NCBI GenBank assembly: GCA_022565395.1
Contig: JAIUMV010000015.1
Coordinates: forward strand, 1-64,000
DNA from: Marinobacter sp.
Lineage (GTDB): Bacteria; Pseudomonadota; Gammaproteobacteria; Pseudomonadales; Oleiphilaceae
Reading direction: 5' to 3'
DNA: 64,000 bases
Shown here: positions 34,347 through 43,089 of the stretch, in pieces
Layout: every line of letters starts with the position of its first letter
How positions within the stretch are numbered: the first letter of the stretch is position 1
The notes under the pieces: model-generated
Told to the model about the DNA's origin: nothing
Seen by the model: only the letters and a program-made list of their open reading frames with translations
Databases searched by the model: none
Translations under genes and position numbers: made by a program

Positions 34347-34844
34347 TCAGTGTTGCCCCTGGGCGTGGCGCGTTGGCAGGCCGAGCTTTGCGGCCAACTC
34401 GATGGAGACGAAGACAGGCCCGATCAACAGAAAGATCAGGTCATCAATAAACGATGGTTTCTTGCCTTCTACCTTGTGGCCCCAGACCTGAACGATCCAG
34501 GCTGCCACGAAAGTGGCTACAGAAATCCACAGCAGGGACCAGCCCGCAGCGACAATGGCAAGCACGCCCCAGACCGCCAGAGCAAACCAGACCACTATCA
34601 GCAGAAACACTTTGAAGGACAGCTTCAGGTAAACCAGCCCTGACAGCACGCCAAGAAGGGTGGCGCCATTGAGCCAGGTTGCCGCCTGACCGCCCAGGCC
34701 CAGCCACTGGCCGACGGGCACCAGCCACAACAGGCCCAGTGTGGAGAAGAAGATAGCCGGCACACAGATGATGTGTACCCACTGGTTAACCGGATTCTGG
34801 TGACTGTCACCATAATCGGACAGGAACTGCTCAAGTGAACGCAT
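34347..34844 (-). CDS. Mpo1-like (DUF962) membrane protein
   Basis: The 165-residue protein has four TM segments. It carries the conserved DUF962 residues: HxNPxNxxxHxxxxP near the N-terminus (SHQNPVNQWVHIICVP) and QVWGHKVEGKKP late in the chain. The yeast relative Mpo1 is an Fe(II)-dependent dioxygenase that removes one carbon from 2-hydroxy fatty acids; the conserved His residues are thought to hold the metal. A lipid alpha-oxidation role here is therefore reasonable but unproven. GGAGACAACAACA precedes the ATG at 34844; a TTG seven codons earlier is less likely. Confidence 0.8.
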   Translation of the reverse strand: MRSLEQFLSDYGDSHQNPVNQWVHIICVPAIFFSTLGLLWLVPVGQWLGLGGQAATWLNGATLLGVLSGLVYLKLSFKVFLLIVVWFALAVWGVLAIVAAGWSLLWISVATFVAAWIVQVWGHKVEGKKPSFIDDLIFLLIGPVFVSIELAAKLGLPTRHAQGQH

Positions 34845-34922
34845 TGTTGTTGTCTCCGTTAGCAAACAGGTGTAACGGGCGCAGTCTATCCATTCCTCCG
34901 GAATACGGCTTGTACGTTTCTG

Positions 34923-36203
34923 CTACAACAGCGTCCAGGCGATGCCGGCAGCGGCACACACCCCCAGCACCGTCAGCATGCCGACACGCAGCAGAAACAC
35001 CAGTACAAACGCCAGTAAGGCCAGGGCGGCTGCAGCAAGGTCAAGGCTCTGCCAGTGCGGCAAGGTCACATCCATACCAAACCCGGTCCAGCGGCTGCGC
35101 TCCGCGAATAACACATTAACGGCAAACCACAGGGCCAGATTGGCAATGACACCCACCACAGCGGCAGTAATCGCCCCCAGCGCCGCAGACAGGGCGTGAT
35201 TGCCCCGCAGGCGTTCCACATAAGGCGCCCCCAGGAAAATCCAAAGGAAACAGGGCAGGAAGGTCACCCAGGTGGTTAACAGCGCGCCCAGGCTGCCGTA
35301 CCAGAGACTGCCGGGCACACCGGCTTCGCGCCAGGCAGCAAGAAAGCCAACAAACTGGGTGACAAGAATCAGCGGGCCCGGCGTGGTTTCCGCCAAACCC
35401 AGGCCATCCAGCATCTCACCGGGTTGTAGCCACTGGTAGTGTTCCACGCCCTGCTGCGCAACATAGGCCAGCACCGCATAGGCACCGCCAAAGGTCACGA
35501 CCGCCATTTTGGAGAAAAACGCGGCCAGGTCGGTGTATACGCTGTCAGGCCCCAGCAGCACAAACAAACCCAGCAGAGTGCCGAGCCATAACAGCGCCAT
35601 TGCCGCTGCTGCCCGCCGCGTACCGGGCACCGGCACAGGTGGAGATACCACAGGCGCTGACACAGGCCTGCCCCAACGGGCTGACAGGTAACCAATGAGC
35701 CCGGCGCCGAGTACCACCAGCGGGAAGGGTAAGTTGAAGGCAAACAGCGCCAGGAAACCCGCCACCGCCAAACCATAGCGCAGGCGATTTTGCAGCGCCC
35801 TGCCCGCAATGCGTAATAAGGCCTGCACCACAATGGCCAGCACGGCCACCTTCAGACCGAAAAACAGCCCTTCCACCACCGTCAGGTTGCCCAGCAACAC
35901 ATACAGCCAGGAAAGGCCCAGTATCATCAGTGCTCCCGGCAGGATAAACAGCAGTCCCGCCACCAGCCCGCCCTTGACGCCGTGCATCAGCCAGCCGATA
36001 TAGGTCGCCAGCTGCTGAGCCTCCGGACCCGGCAGCAGCATGCAGTAATTGAGTGCATGCAGAAAGCGCTGTTCGTCAAGCCAGCGCTTCTCCTCAACAA
36101 TCATACGATGCATCAGGGCAATCTGTCCGGCAGGGCCGCCGAAACTGAGGATGCCGATCTTCCACCAGACGGCAAGGGCTTCGCGGAAGGGAACAGTGTT
36201 CAT
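34923..36203 (-). CDS. chrA: Chromate transporter, long (fused) ChrA type
   Basis: The 426-residue membrane protein consists of two homologous CHR domains. The first contains LSFGGPAGQIALMHRMIVEEKRW and LLPGPEAQQLATYIGW. The second repeats the pattern as TFGGAYAVLAYVAQQ and LAETTPGPLILVTQFVGF. The long two-domain ChrA proteins export chromate by proton-coupled antiport; many homologues in uncontaminated environments have unknown anion substrates. No chrB or chrC gene is adjacent. Start at 36203, with only a weak Shine-Dalgarno. Confidence 0.9.
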   Translation of the reverse strand: MNTVPFREALAVWWKIGILSFGGPAGQIALMHRMIVEEKRWLDEQRFLHALNYCMLLPGPEAQQLATYIGWLMHGVKGGLVAGLLFILPGALMILGLSWLYVLLGNLTVVEGLFFGLKVAVLAIVVQALLRIAGRALQNRLRYGLAVAGFLALFAFNLPFPLVVLGAGLIGYLSARWGRPVSAPVVSPPVPVPGTRRAAAAMALLWLGTLLGLFVLLGPDSVYTDLAAFFSKMAVVTFGGAYAVLAYVAQQGVEHYQWLQPGEMLDGLGLAETTPGPLILVTQFVGFLAAWREAGVPGSLWYGSLGALLTTWVTFLPCFLWIFLGAPYVERLRGNHALSAALGAITAAVVGVIANLALWFAVNVLFAERSRWTGFGMDVTLPHWQSLDLAAAALALLAFVLVFLLRVGMLTVLGVCAAAGIAWTLL

Positions 36204-36369
36204 AGCAGGGTCCAGAATATGAGATCAGCAGGCAAGTTACGGGAGCTCCACGACGTTGCCACGACAGCATCAACCTCTGACCAAGGTCACATAGCCGCCA
36301 GGTGCAGGCAGGCAGTACAATGCCATAATCCTTTGGCGCATCCAACACAGTTACCTAGCGAGGATCAGC

Positions 36370-37584
36370 ATGAAACGCGTGGTTGTTACCGGAATGGGCA
36401 TTATCTCCTGCCTGGGAAACTCGATTGCTGAGGTCACTGACAGCCTGCAGCAAGGGCGTTCCGGGATTCGTTTCAATGACAGTTACCGGGACAAAGGCTT
36501 CCGCAGCCAGATTGCAGGCAGCGTAAAAGTGGATGCCAGCGCCGTTGACCGGAAGATCCGTCGTTTCATGGGGGACTCCGCCCTCTATACCTATCTGGCC
36601 ATGGAGCAGGCCATTGCCTCGGCCGGGCTGACCGAGGCGCAAATTTCCCATGACCGCACCGGCCTGATTGCCGGTTCCGGCGGGGCCTCCTGCGCCAGCC
36701 TGGTGGAGTCAGTGGACATCATGCGGGAAAAAGGCGTCAAGCGTATCGGCCCCTATATGGTGCCACGCATCATGACTAGCACCGTGGCCGCCTGCCTGGC
36801 CACCGCCTACAAGATCCGTGGCATCAACTACGCGATTGCCTCCGCCTGTGCCACCAGCGCCCACTGTATTGGCCACGGTATGGAACAGATCCAGTCCGGC
36901 AAACAGGACATCATTTTTGCCGGCGGCGGCGAGGAAGAGGACTGGACACTGACCATGCTGTTTGATGCCATGGGCGCCCTCTCCACCAAATACAATGACC
37001 AGCCGGAAACTGCCTCCCGGCCCTTTGATCAGGCCCGGGACGGGTTCGTGATTGCCGGTGGCGGCGGCATGCTGGTTCTGGAGGAGCTGGACCACGCCCT
37101 ACGCCGGGGGGCTCCCATCCTGGCAGAGCTTACCGGGTACGGGGCCACCTCCGACGGTTATGATATGGTGGCACCCTCTGGCGAAGGCGCACAACGCTGC
37201 ATGCGCCAGGCCCTGGCCACGGTGCCTGGCACCATTGATTACATCAATGCCCATGGCACCAGCACACCGGTGGGTGATGTCACCGAGATGAAAGCCGTAA
37301 AGGCGGTGTTTGGTGATGAGGTTCCGGTGGTGTCCTCCACCAAAGCGCTGTCGGGCCACTCGCTGGGGGCCGCCGGGGTGCACGAAGCCATTTACAGTCT
37401 GATCATGCTTCAGAAAGGCTTTATCTGCGGCACTGCCAACCTGAAAAACCCGGCCGAAGAATTGGCGGATATGCCATTGGCAGGCCCGGGCGCCAAGTCC
37501 GGTGATTTGAACCATGTGATGTCAAACAGCTTTGGTTTTGGCGGCACCAATGCCAGCCTGGTGTTTTCCCGTTGGCAGAAGTGA
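36370..37584 (+). CDS. fabB: 3-oxoacyl-ACP synthase I
   Basis: The 404-residue condensing enzyme elongates acyl-ACP with malonyl-ACP and, in the FabB class, is needed for unsaturated fatty acids. The N-terminus [17 protein letters not shown] and the active-site Cys in SACATSAHC (about residue 163) are FabB-like rather than FabF-like. So are the two catalytic His in [11 protein letters not shown] and SGHSLGAAG. The C-terminal [15 protein letters not shown] completes the thiolase fold. fabA is not beside it, unlike the fabAB operon of pseudomonads. GAGGATCAGC precedes the ATG. fnr follows 117 nt downstream with its own promoter. Confidence 0.92.
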   Translation: MKRVVVTGMGIISCLGNSIAEVTDSLQQGRSGIRFNDSYRDKGFRSQIAGSVKVDASAVDRKIRRFMGDSALYTYLAMEQAIASAGLTEAQISHDRTGLIAGSGGASCASLVESVDIMREKGVKRIGPYMVPRIMTSTVAACLATAYKIRGINYAIASACATSAHCIGHGMEQIQSGKQDIIFAGGGEEEDWTLTMLFDAMGALSTKYNDQPETASRPFDQARDGFVIAGGGGMLVLEELDHALRRGAPILAELTGYGATSDGYDMVAPSGEGAQRCMRQALATVPGTIDYINAHGTSTPVGDVTEMKAVKAVFGDEVPVVSSTKALSGHSLGAAGVHEAIYSLIMLQKGFICGTANLKNPAEELADMPLAGPGAKSGDLNHVMSNSFGFGGTNASLVFSRWQK

Positions 37585-37616
37585 GAAGTCGTTAACTATA
37601 GTGAATGTACCTACAA

Positions 37617-37646
37617 TTGAGAAATCTCACTGGCATACTCTATAGA
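37617..37646 (+). promoter_or_regulatory. Candidate sigma-70 promoter of fnr/anr
   Basis: TTGAGA, 18 nt, TATAGA lies just upstream of a perfect FNR site. Predicted transcription would start near 37653, putting the FNR site immediately downstream. Confidence 0.45.
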
Positions 37647-37657
37647 AATATATAAGG

Positions 37658-37671
37658 TTGATCTATATCAA
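37658..37671 (+). promoter_or_regulatory. Perfect FNR/ANR operator (TTGATCTATATCAA)
   Basis: This is an exact match to TTGAT-N4-ATCAA, 31 nt before the fnr/anr start codon. If the promoter at 37617-37646 is right, the site is centred around +12, a position expected to repress, so negative autoregulation under oxygen limitation is likely. Confidence 0.8.
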
Positions 37672-37701
37672 TCAAAGGACGCTTCCGGAGCATTTTCAGA
37701 C

Positions 37702-38451
37702 ATGGGCCAGCGCATCACCACAGCACAACCTTCACCGGTGAAAATCACCTGCAACCACTGCAGCCTGAGCAATCTCTGTCTGCCGCTGGCGCTGGATGAC
37801 AATGATGTCAACCGCCTGGAGGATATTGTTCAGCAGGGACAAACCTTTAACCGTGGGGCACTGGTATTTGAGCAGCAGGCACCGTTCAAGTCCTGCTTCG
37901 TGGTGCGCAGTGGCGCCGTCAAAACATCTGTGATCACGGAGAACGGTGAGGAGCAGGTGACAGGCTTCTTCCTGCCCGGTGAGATCGTAGGCCTCGACAG
38001 CATGAGCGACGATATTTACAGCTGTACCGCCAAGGCACTGGAATACACCAGTGTCTGTGAGCTGCCCTTCTCCCAACTTGAACACCTGGCAACCCATATC
38101 CCGACTCTGCAGCATCACTTTTTCCAGCTGATGAGCCAGGAAATCAAAAACAGTCAGCAGCTCTCGTTGCTGTTGAGCAAGAACTCGGCGGAAGAGCGCA
38201 TCGCCAGCCTGTTGTTGTCCCTGTCCAGCCGCTTCAAACGCCGGCGTCTGTCACCAACCCATTTCAACCTGCCCATGTCACGCAGCGACATCGCCAACTA
38301 TCTGGGGCTGGCCGTGGAAACCGTCAGCCGGGTCATCACCCGCTTCCAGAGCCAGGGGCTGATCAAAGCGCAGGGACGGGAAATACAGCTGCTGGATATT
38401 GAGGCACTGCAGGCGGTGACGCGGGAATTTTCCAAGTGCCGGCCGACTTGA
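37702..38451 (+). CDS. anr: Oxygen-sensing FNR/ANR transcription factor
   Basis: The 249-residue Crp/Fnr regulator switches gene expression between aerobic and anaerobic life through an oxygen-labile [4Fe-4S] cluster. Three N-terminal cysteines (C17, C20, C26 in CNHCSLSNLC) and C119 in SVCEL match the four cluster ligands of E. coli FNR. The cNMP-fold sensor is followed by the dimer helix and the HTH. The recognition helix AVETVSRVITRFQ keeps the E-x2-SR contacts specific for TTGAT half sites. Such a site lies in its own promoter at 37658. Spacing and gene content argue for the Anr/FNR subgroup, not Dnr, which lacks the cluster cysteines. Confidence 0.93.
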   Translation: MGQRITTAQPSPVKITCNHCSLSNLCLPLALDDNDVNRLEDIVQQGQTFNRGALVFEQQAPFKSCFVVRSGAVKTSVITENGEEQVTGFFLPGEIVGLDSMSDDIYSCTAKALEYTSVCELPFSQLEHLATHIPTLQHHFFQLMSQEIKNSQQLSLLLSKNSAEERIASLLLSLSSRFKRRRLSPTHFNLPMSRSDIANYLGLAVETVSRVITRFQSQGLIKAQGREIQLLDIEALQAVTREFSKCRPT

Positions 38452-38471
38452 GGCCAGCACAGGCGTGAGGC

Positions 38472-39368
38472 CTAGTCTGAAGCGCTCTGGCTAGCCGACT
38501 GCCGGCTGGCCGCGTCGGTTAATTTGTCCGCTCCGAGCAAGGCAAGCTCTGCCTTTAATCCGGTACGCCAGGGAAGCTGTTTAATCCCGAAGGTATTGCG
38601 GATCTTGATGCAGCCCAAAGAGGCGTTCTGGGGTTCCAGCTTTAACCAGCCAGGAGGCTCATCAACCACATGCACCGCCTGACGGCGCTCCTCCAGCGCC
38701 TGCACTATGGCAAGCCCCAGCTCGTATTGGGAGATATCTTCTGCCGCCGCATACTGATAAGTACCCCAGGCCTCAGCACCGCAGTCCACCTGCATGACAA
38801 TGGCCGCCATCACCCGCGCCAGATCCCGATAGGGTACCGGTTGTCCATGACAGCGGCTGGATAACAGCAACGGCTGCCCGGCATCCGCCTCGAGTACTTT
38901 GGTCACAAAGCGCGCCAGGCTCCAGCCTGTGCGCAGTATCAAATGACGGGGCAGAAGCACGCGCAAGGCCTGCTCACACTCCCACTGCCAATTACCCAGC
39001 TGATTAAAAGGATTACCGGGGTTGGACGTAATATAGGCGCTTTGTTTGCGGCCATCGAAAATGTAACTGCTGGACAGTTGCAACAGGGCAATATCCCGCT
39101 CCCGGGCGTACTCCGCCAGGGCCAGGGGTACAGAGAAGTTCCATTGCCGTGCCAGCTCAGGTTCACGCTCGGCCAGCTCCGGGTCCCCTTGCCACAATGC
39201 GTTTACGATCAGGTCAGTATCAGCAGGTACCCAACGCGCCAGCGCCACCAGGTCGACTTCGTCCGGCTGACTGATGAGCAGACTGCTTACGCCAAGGCGG
39301 GTTTCCCGCAGCCGCTCCATCAGCAGCCGGCCCAGAGGGCCATAATCATGTACGACCAGAACATTCAC
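38472..39368 (-). CDS. RmlD-like sugar-nucleotide-binding protein, catalytic motif degenerate
   Basis: The 298-residue protein has the extended-SDR fold of dTDP-4-dehydrorhamnose reductase (RmlD). The nucleotide-binding start MNVLVVHDYGPLGRLL is present, as is the SSSYIFDG strand. In RmlD the catalytic Tyr-x3-Lys follows in a YGxSKxxGE context. Here the matching stretch reads NQLGNWQWECE, so Tyr is Leu and Lys is Trp. The protein therefore probably no longer reduces a sugar in the usual way. It may bind a nucleotide sugar as a regulator or subunit, or use other residues. No rml genes surround it. It is convergent to anr and divergent from the small gene at 39563. Confidence 0.75.
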   Translation of the reverse strand: MNVLVVHDYGPLGRLLMERLRETRLGVSSLLISQPDEVDLVALARWVPADTDLIVNALWQGDPELAEREPELARQWNFSVPLALAEYARERDIALLQLSSSYIFDGRKQSAYITSNPGNPFNQLGNWQWECEQALRVLLPRHLILRTGWSLARFVTKVLEADAGQPLLLSSRCHGQPVPYRDLARVMAAIVMQVDCGAEAWGTYQYAAAEDISQYELGLAIVQALEERRQAVHVVDEPPGWLKLEPQNASLGCIKIRNTFGIKQLPWRTGLKAELALLGADKLTDAASRQSASQSASD

Positions 39369-39562
39369 GAGAGGTAACGACTCCTGATATCAGCAGCAGC
39401 CCGGGCACCCGGGCCACACACGCAATCCTGACAGTGGCGCATATGCATTAGAGCCAATGCCAACAAACACTTAAGCCATAGAATGGGCACATTTCACTGG
39501 CCTGTCGAGCCTTTTGTCTGCCGACAATAGCCGTCCTCCAACCCACTGAGGCAGTTATACCC

Positions 39563-39922
39563 ATGCTGAAGCAACAAAGCCATATCGTCGCGCCTATTCC
39601 CGACGAACTCAAGACCAAAGCGCTCTATGTGGTCGCAGAACTCCGCCAACAAGGCAAGGCTGACAAGGTTGCCATCGAGCAGCTGAATGAGTTGATCTCA
39701 GACATGACGGAAAGCGGGCTGGATTTCTTTTTCCTTGAGCCCCTGCGTCGGCTGCGAGCTGGCAGTATGGTCATGGGCATGGCCAGAATGGGTATCGGCA
39801 GCATGCACAAAGGCAGCAAGATGGTGGTCAGCAAGGTACTGAAGAAACTTGATGAGCGCAGCCTGGCCAGCATTCTCGATTTTATCGAGGAAATCATCTG
39901 CGAGCCGGAACCCGCCGAGTGA
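39563..39922 (+). CDS. Small conserved-looking cytoplasmic protein of unknown function
   Basis: The 119-residue product has no signal peptide. It looks mostly helical, with a Met/Gly-rich middle (SMVMGMARMGIGSMHKGSKMVV, about residues 68-90) and an acidic end. I do not recognise a family. Coding is supported by a GAGG upstream of the ATG, normal codon use and a terminator-like perfect palindrome 10 nt after the stop. It stands alone between two minus-strand genes. Confidence 0.6.
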   Translation: MLKQQSHIVAPIPDELKTKALYVVAELRQQGKADKVAIEQLNELISDMTESGLDFFFLEPLRRLRAGSMVMGMARMGIGSMHKGSKMVVSKVLKKLDERSLASILDFIEEIICEPEPAE

Positions 39923-39928
39923 ACGTCC

Positions 39929-41014
39929 TCAGCCCCGGGTGATCACCCGGGGCACTCTGGGTGTCAGCCCTGTCAGCAGTTCATAGCCAATGGTGCCCGC
40001 CAGACCGGCCACCTCATCCACGCTGACATTTGCCCCCCACAGCTCTACCCGGTCACCCACCTCCGCCTGCGGCAGATGACTCAGATCCACGGCCAGCATA
40101 TCCATGGACACCCGCCCGATCAGCGGTGCGCGAGTGCCTCTGACCCACACTGGCGTGCCTGAAGGCGCATGTCGTGGATAGCCATCACCATACCCAATGG
40201 CCACCACCCCCATGCGGCCAGCATGGGTTGCGCGCCAGGTTGCCCCGTAGCCCACCTCGTCACCGGGGGCCAGGGCCCGCACGGAGATAAGTGCCGACTC
40301 CAGTGTCATGGCCGGCTGCAAGCCCAGCTGCTCTGCCGTGCGATGCAACAATGGCGTGCTGCCATAGAGCATGATACCCGGGCGGGTCCACTGCTCTACC
40401 AATGTTAACCCCGCCAGATGACCCGCAGAATTACTCAGGCTCAGGCCGAGCCCGGGGCATTCCGCCACCAGCCGGTTCATCACCGCCACCTGACGTTGTG
40501 TGGGCACCAGATCAGGTGCATCCGCCTGGGCAAAATGGGTTGCCAGCCCCTCCACCGTCACATTCCCCAACGCCGTCAGGCGAGCCACTACAGCAGCAAC
40601 CTCATCGGGTGCAAAACCCAGGCGATTCATCCCGGTGTTTACCTTAACCCACACCCGCAAGGGCCTTTGATCGGCTATCGCAGCAAGCCAGTCCAGCTGG
40701 CTTTGATGGTGCACAAAGGGGATATAACCCTGCGCCCGGCAAACCCCATAGTCTGCTGCGGCATGAACACCTTCAAGCAACACCACCGGCTGGTTCAATC
40801 CGGCAGCGCGCAGGGTATCGGCCTCTTCCCGGCAGGCTACAGCAAATCTGGGGGCCAGATCGGCCAGGGCCCGGGCGACGGTGACCAAGCCATGACCGTA
40901 GCCATCCGCCTTCACCACCGCCATGGAAAGGGCGTTGGGAGCCAGGTTACGGGCTTGCTGGTAGTTATGTCGCAGGGACGGCAGATCAATCAGGGCGCGG
41001 GTCGGGCGAGACAT
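39929..41014 (-). CDS. alr: Alanine racemase
   Basis: The 361-residue PLP enzyme interconverts L- and D-alanine for peptidoglycan. The PLP lysine is in MAVVKADGYGHG (about residue 34), and the second catalytic base, Tyr, is in DEVGYGATW (about 255). GRVSMDMLAVD is the conserved C-terminal block. Its ATG overlaps the dnaB stop by one base (TGATG), so the two are translationally coupled. The last codons form half of a perfect palindrome that may terminate transcription from the facing gene. Confidence 0.95.
   Translation of the reverse strand: MSRPTRALIDLPSLRHNYQQARNLAPNALSMAVVKADGYGHGLVTVARALADLAPRFAVACREEADTLRAAGLNQPVVLLEGVHAAADYGVCRAQGYIPFVHHQSQLDWLAAIADQRPLRVWVKVNTGMNRLGFAPDEVAAVVARLTALGNVTVEGLATHFAQADAPDLVPTQRQVAVMNRLVAECPGLGLSLSNSAGHLAGLTLVEQWTRPGIMLYGSTPLLHRTAEQLGLQPAMTLESALISVRALAPGDEVGYGATWRATHAGRMGVVAIGYGDGYPRHAPSGTPVWVRGTRAPLIGRVSMDMLAVDLSHLPQAEVGDRVELWGANVSVDEVAGLAGTIGYELLTGLTPRVPRVITRG
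39932..39953 (+). terminator. Perfect 22-bp palindrome overlapping the end of alr
   Basis: The palindrome (GCCCCGGGTGA with its exact complement) begins 10 nt after the stop of the gene at 39563. It also encodes the last seven codons of alr on the other strand. It can fold as a 9-bp stem with a 4-nt loop in either transcript. T tracts are lacking. Confidence 0.45.
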
Positions 41015-42411
41015 CAGTAATCGTCACCATAACTGCCGTGAGCCAGGTCTTCAAACTTGGTGTACTTACCTATAAACGCCAGCCGCACCGTGCCGATAGG
41101 ACCGTTCCGCTGTTTACCGATAATGATTTCAGCGATGCCCTTGTCAGGCGTGTCCTCATTGTAGACCTCATCGCGGTATACAAAGGCGATGACGTCGGCG
41201 TCCTGCTCGATGGCGCCAGACTCCCGCAGATCCGAGTTTACTGGTCGCTTGTTGGGTCGTTGCTCAAGGCTCCGGTTAAGCTGTGACAGGGCCACGACCG
41301 GGCAATTGAGCTCTTTGGCAATGGCCTTCAGTGACCGGGAGATCTCGGATATCTCTGCCGTCCGGCCTTCCGTGTTCCCAGGGACCCGCATCAGCTGAAG
41401 GTAATCCACCATGATCAGCCCCAGATCGCCACCATTTTCACGGGCAACACGACGGGCACGGGAGCGTAGCTCCGTCGGGCTGAGCCCGGCGGTGTCGTCA
41501 ATATACAGAGGCTTGTCTTTGAGCAGACCCACGGCAGAGGTCAGCCGTGGCCAATCATCTTCCTCCAGGCGCCCGCTACGCATGCGGGTCTGATCAATAC
41601 GGCCAAGCGATGACAACATACGCATCACGATGGAATCAGAAGGCATCTCCATACTGAACACCAGCACCGGGCGCCCAGAGCTGATCAAGGCATTCTCAAC
41701 GATGTTCATGGCAAAGGTGGTTTTACCCATGGATGGGCGACCGGCCACGATGATCAGGTCTGCTGGCTGCATCCCCGAAGTCTGGGCGTCCAGATCACGA
41801 AATCCGGTGGTGAGACCGGTAATGGCGTCGCCCGACTCAAACAGTTCTTCAATACGCCCCAGCGCTTTGGTCAGAATGGGGTTGATCTTCTGTGGGCCAG
41901 TGCCTTCCTTGGTGCGGCTTTCGGCAATCTTGAAGACATTCCGCTCCGCCTCATCCAGTAGCTCATCACTGTTACGACCCTGGGGGTTGAAGGCGGACTC
42001 GGCAATATTGCCCGATACCTCAATCAGCTGCCGCAGCACAGACCGTTCACGGACAATGGTTGCATAGGCCTGGATATTGGCAGCACCCGGCGTTTTCTCT
42101 GCCAGTTCGGCGAGGTAGCTCAGGCCACCTGCGGCCTCAATGTCGCCGGCCCGCTCCAGGAACTCCGACAGGGTGACCACATCCAGAGGCTCACTTTCGG
42201 CGGCGAGGCGCTCCACCGCGCCGAAAATCAACCGATGATCCTGCCGGTAAAAGTCCCCCGCGGTGATGATTTCAGCAACCAGATCAAACTTGCTGTTATC
42301 CAGCATCAGGCCGCCCAGTACAGCTTGTTCCGCCTCAATGGAATGCGGCGGCACCTTGATACGGCTGGTTTCCGCATCCAGAGATGGTTGTTTGAAAGAA
42401 GGGGTTGCCAT
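41014..42411 (-). CDS. dnaB: Replicative DNA helicase DnaB
   Basis: The 465-residue hexameric helicase unwinds DNA at the replication fork. The N-terminal domain contains PHSIEAEQAVLGGLML. The RecA-like motor has Walker A GRPSMGKTTFAM (about residue 205), Walker B LIMVDYLQLM and the arginine-rich SLEQRPNKRPVNSDLRESG. The ATG at 42411 gives the family N-terminus; a GTG at 42426 is in frame but less likely. It is placed downstream of rplI and upstream of alr, the usual order in gammaproteobacteria. Confidence 0.95.
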   Translation of the reverse strand: MATPSFKQPSLDAETSRIKVPPHSIEAEQAVLGGLMLDNSKFDLVAEIITAGDFYRQDHRLIFGAVERLAAESEPLDVVTLSEFLERAGDIEAAGGLSYLAELAEKTPGAANIQAYATIVRERSVLRQLIEVSGNIAESAFNPQGRNSDELLDEAERNVFKIAESRTKEGTGPQKINPILTKALGRIEELFESGDAITGLTTGFRDLDAQTSGMQPADLIIVAGRPSMGKTTFAMNIVENALISSGRPVLVFSMEMPSDSIVMRMLSSLGRIDQTRMRSGRLEEDDWPRLTSAVGLLKDKPLYIDDTAGLSPTELRSRARRVARENGGDLGLIMVDYLQLMRVPGNTEGRTAEISEISRSLKAIAKELNCPVVALSQLNRSLEQRPNKRPVNSDLRESGAIEQDADVIAFVYRDEVYNEDTPDKGIAEIIIGKQRNGPIGTVRLAFIGKYTKFEDLAHGSYGDDY

Positions 42412-42547
42412 ACGTACTAAACACACCTCGTTTGGAAAGCTGTGGAGCTACCAGAGCATTTCTGATCAAGCCCCGGAACAATCCCGTAACCATAGCACTC
42501 CCGCTTGCGGCTGGGGAGAGTCAGCACTCAACTTGCGCCACAAACAA

Positions 42548-42583
42548 CAAAGCCCGGCCACGCCATGCGCATACCGGGCTTTG
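42548..42583 (-). terminator. Terminator of the rpsF-rpsR-DUF2232-rplI operon
   Basis: CAAAGCCCGG / CCGGGCTTTG stem, 16-nt loop, followed on the minus strand by TTGTTTG. It separates rplI from dnaB. Confidence 0.65.
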
Positions 42584-42622
42584 TCGTACCGCCACCCAAG
42601 GGCAGCGGCCGGTCAATCAGGC

Positions 42623-43069
42623 TTACTCAGCAACAATTGTAAGCTTGATCTCTACAGTCACATCAGAGTGCAACTGCAGTTCCACTTCGTACTCACCGAT
42701 CGCACGGAGCGGGCCTTCCGGCAGACGTACTTCGCTCTTCTCTACTGCGGTACCGCCTGCAGTAACAGCTTCAGCGATGTCACGTACGCCAATGGAGCCG
42801 AACAGCTTGCCTTCGTCACCCGCTTTGGAAGCGATGGTGAACGCAGCGCCAGTCAGCGCCTCAGCGCGCGCCTGCGCAGCAGCCAGCTTGTCACTGGCAG
42901 CTTTTTCCAGCTCTGCACGACGAGCTTCGAAAGCTTCGACGTTAGCAGCTGTGGCAGGTACAGCCTTGCCGTAAGGCACCAGGTAGTTACGACCGTAACC
43001 AGATTTCACTTTAACCTTGTCACCCAGGCTACCCAGGTTTGCGACTTTGTCGAGCAGAATAACTTCCAT
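42623..43069 (-). CDS. rplI: 50S ribosomal protein L9
   Basis: The 148-residue protein is the two-lobed L9 that extends from the base of the L1 stalk. It starts [30 protein letters not shown], the standard N-terminal rRNA-binding domain. A long connecting helix (about 40-75) and the C-terminal domain with [14 protein letters not shown] follow. GAGG precedes the ATG. It is the last gene of the rpsF operon. Confidence 0.97.
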   Translation of the reverse strand: MEVILLDKVANLGSLGDKVKVKSGYGRNYLVPYGKAVPATAANVEAFEARRAELEKAASDKLAAAQARAEALTGAAFTIASKAGDEGKLFGSIGVRDIAEAVTAGGTAVEKSEVRLPEGPLRAIGEYEVELQLHSDVTVEIKLTIVAE

Positions 43070-43089
43070 CTCGTTAACCTCTTTATGCT

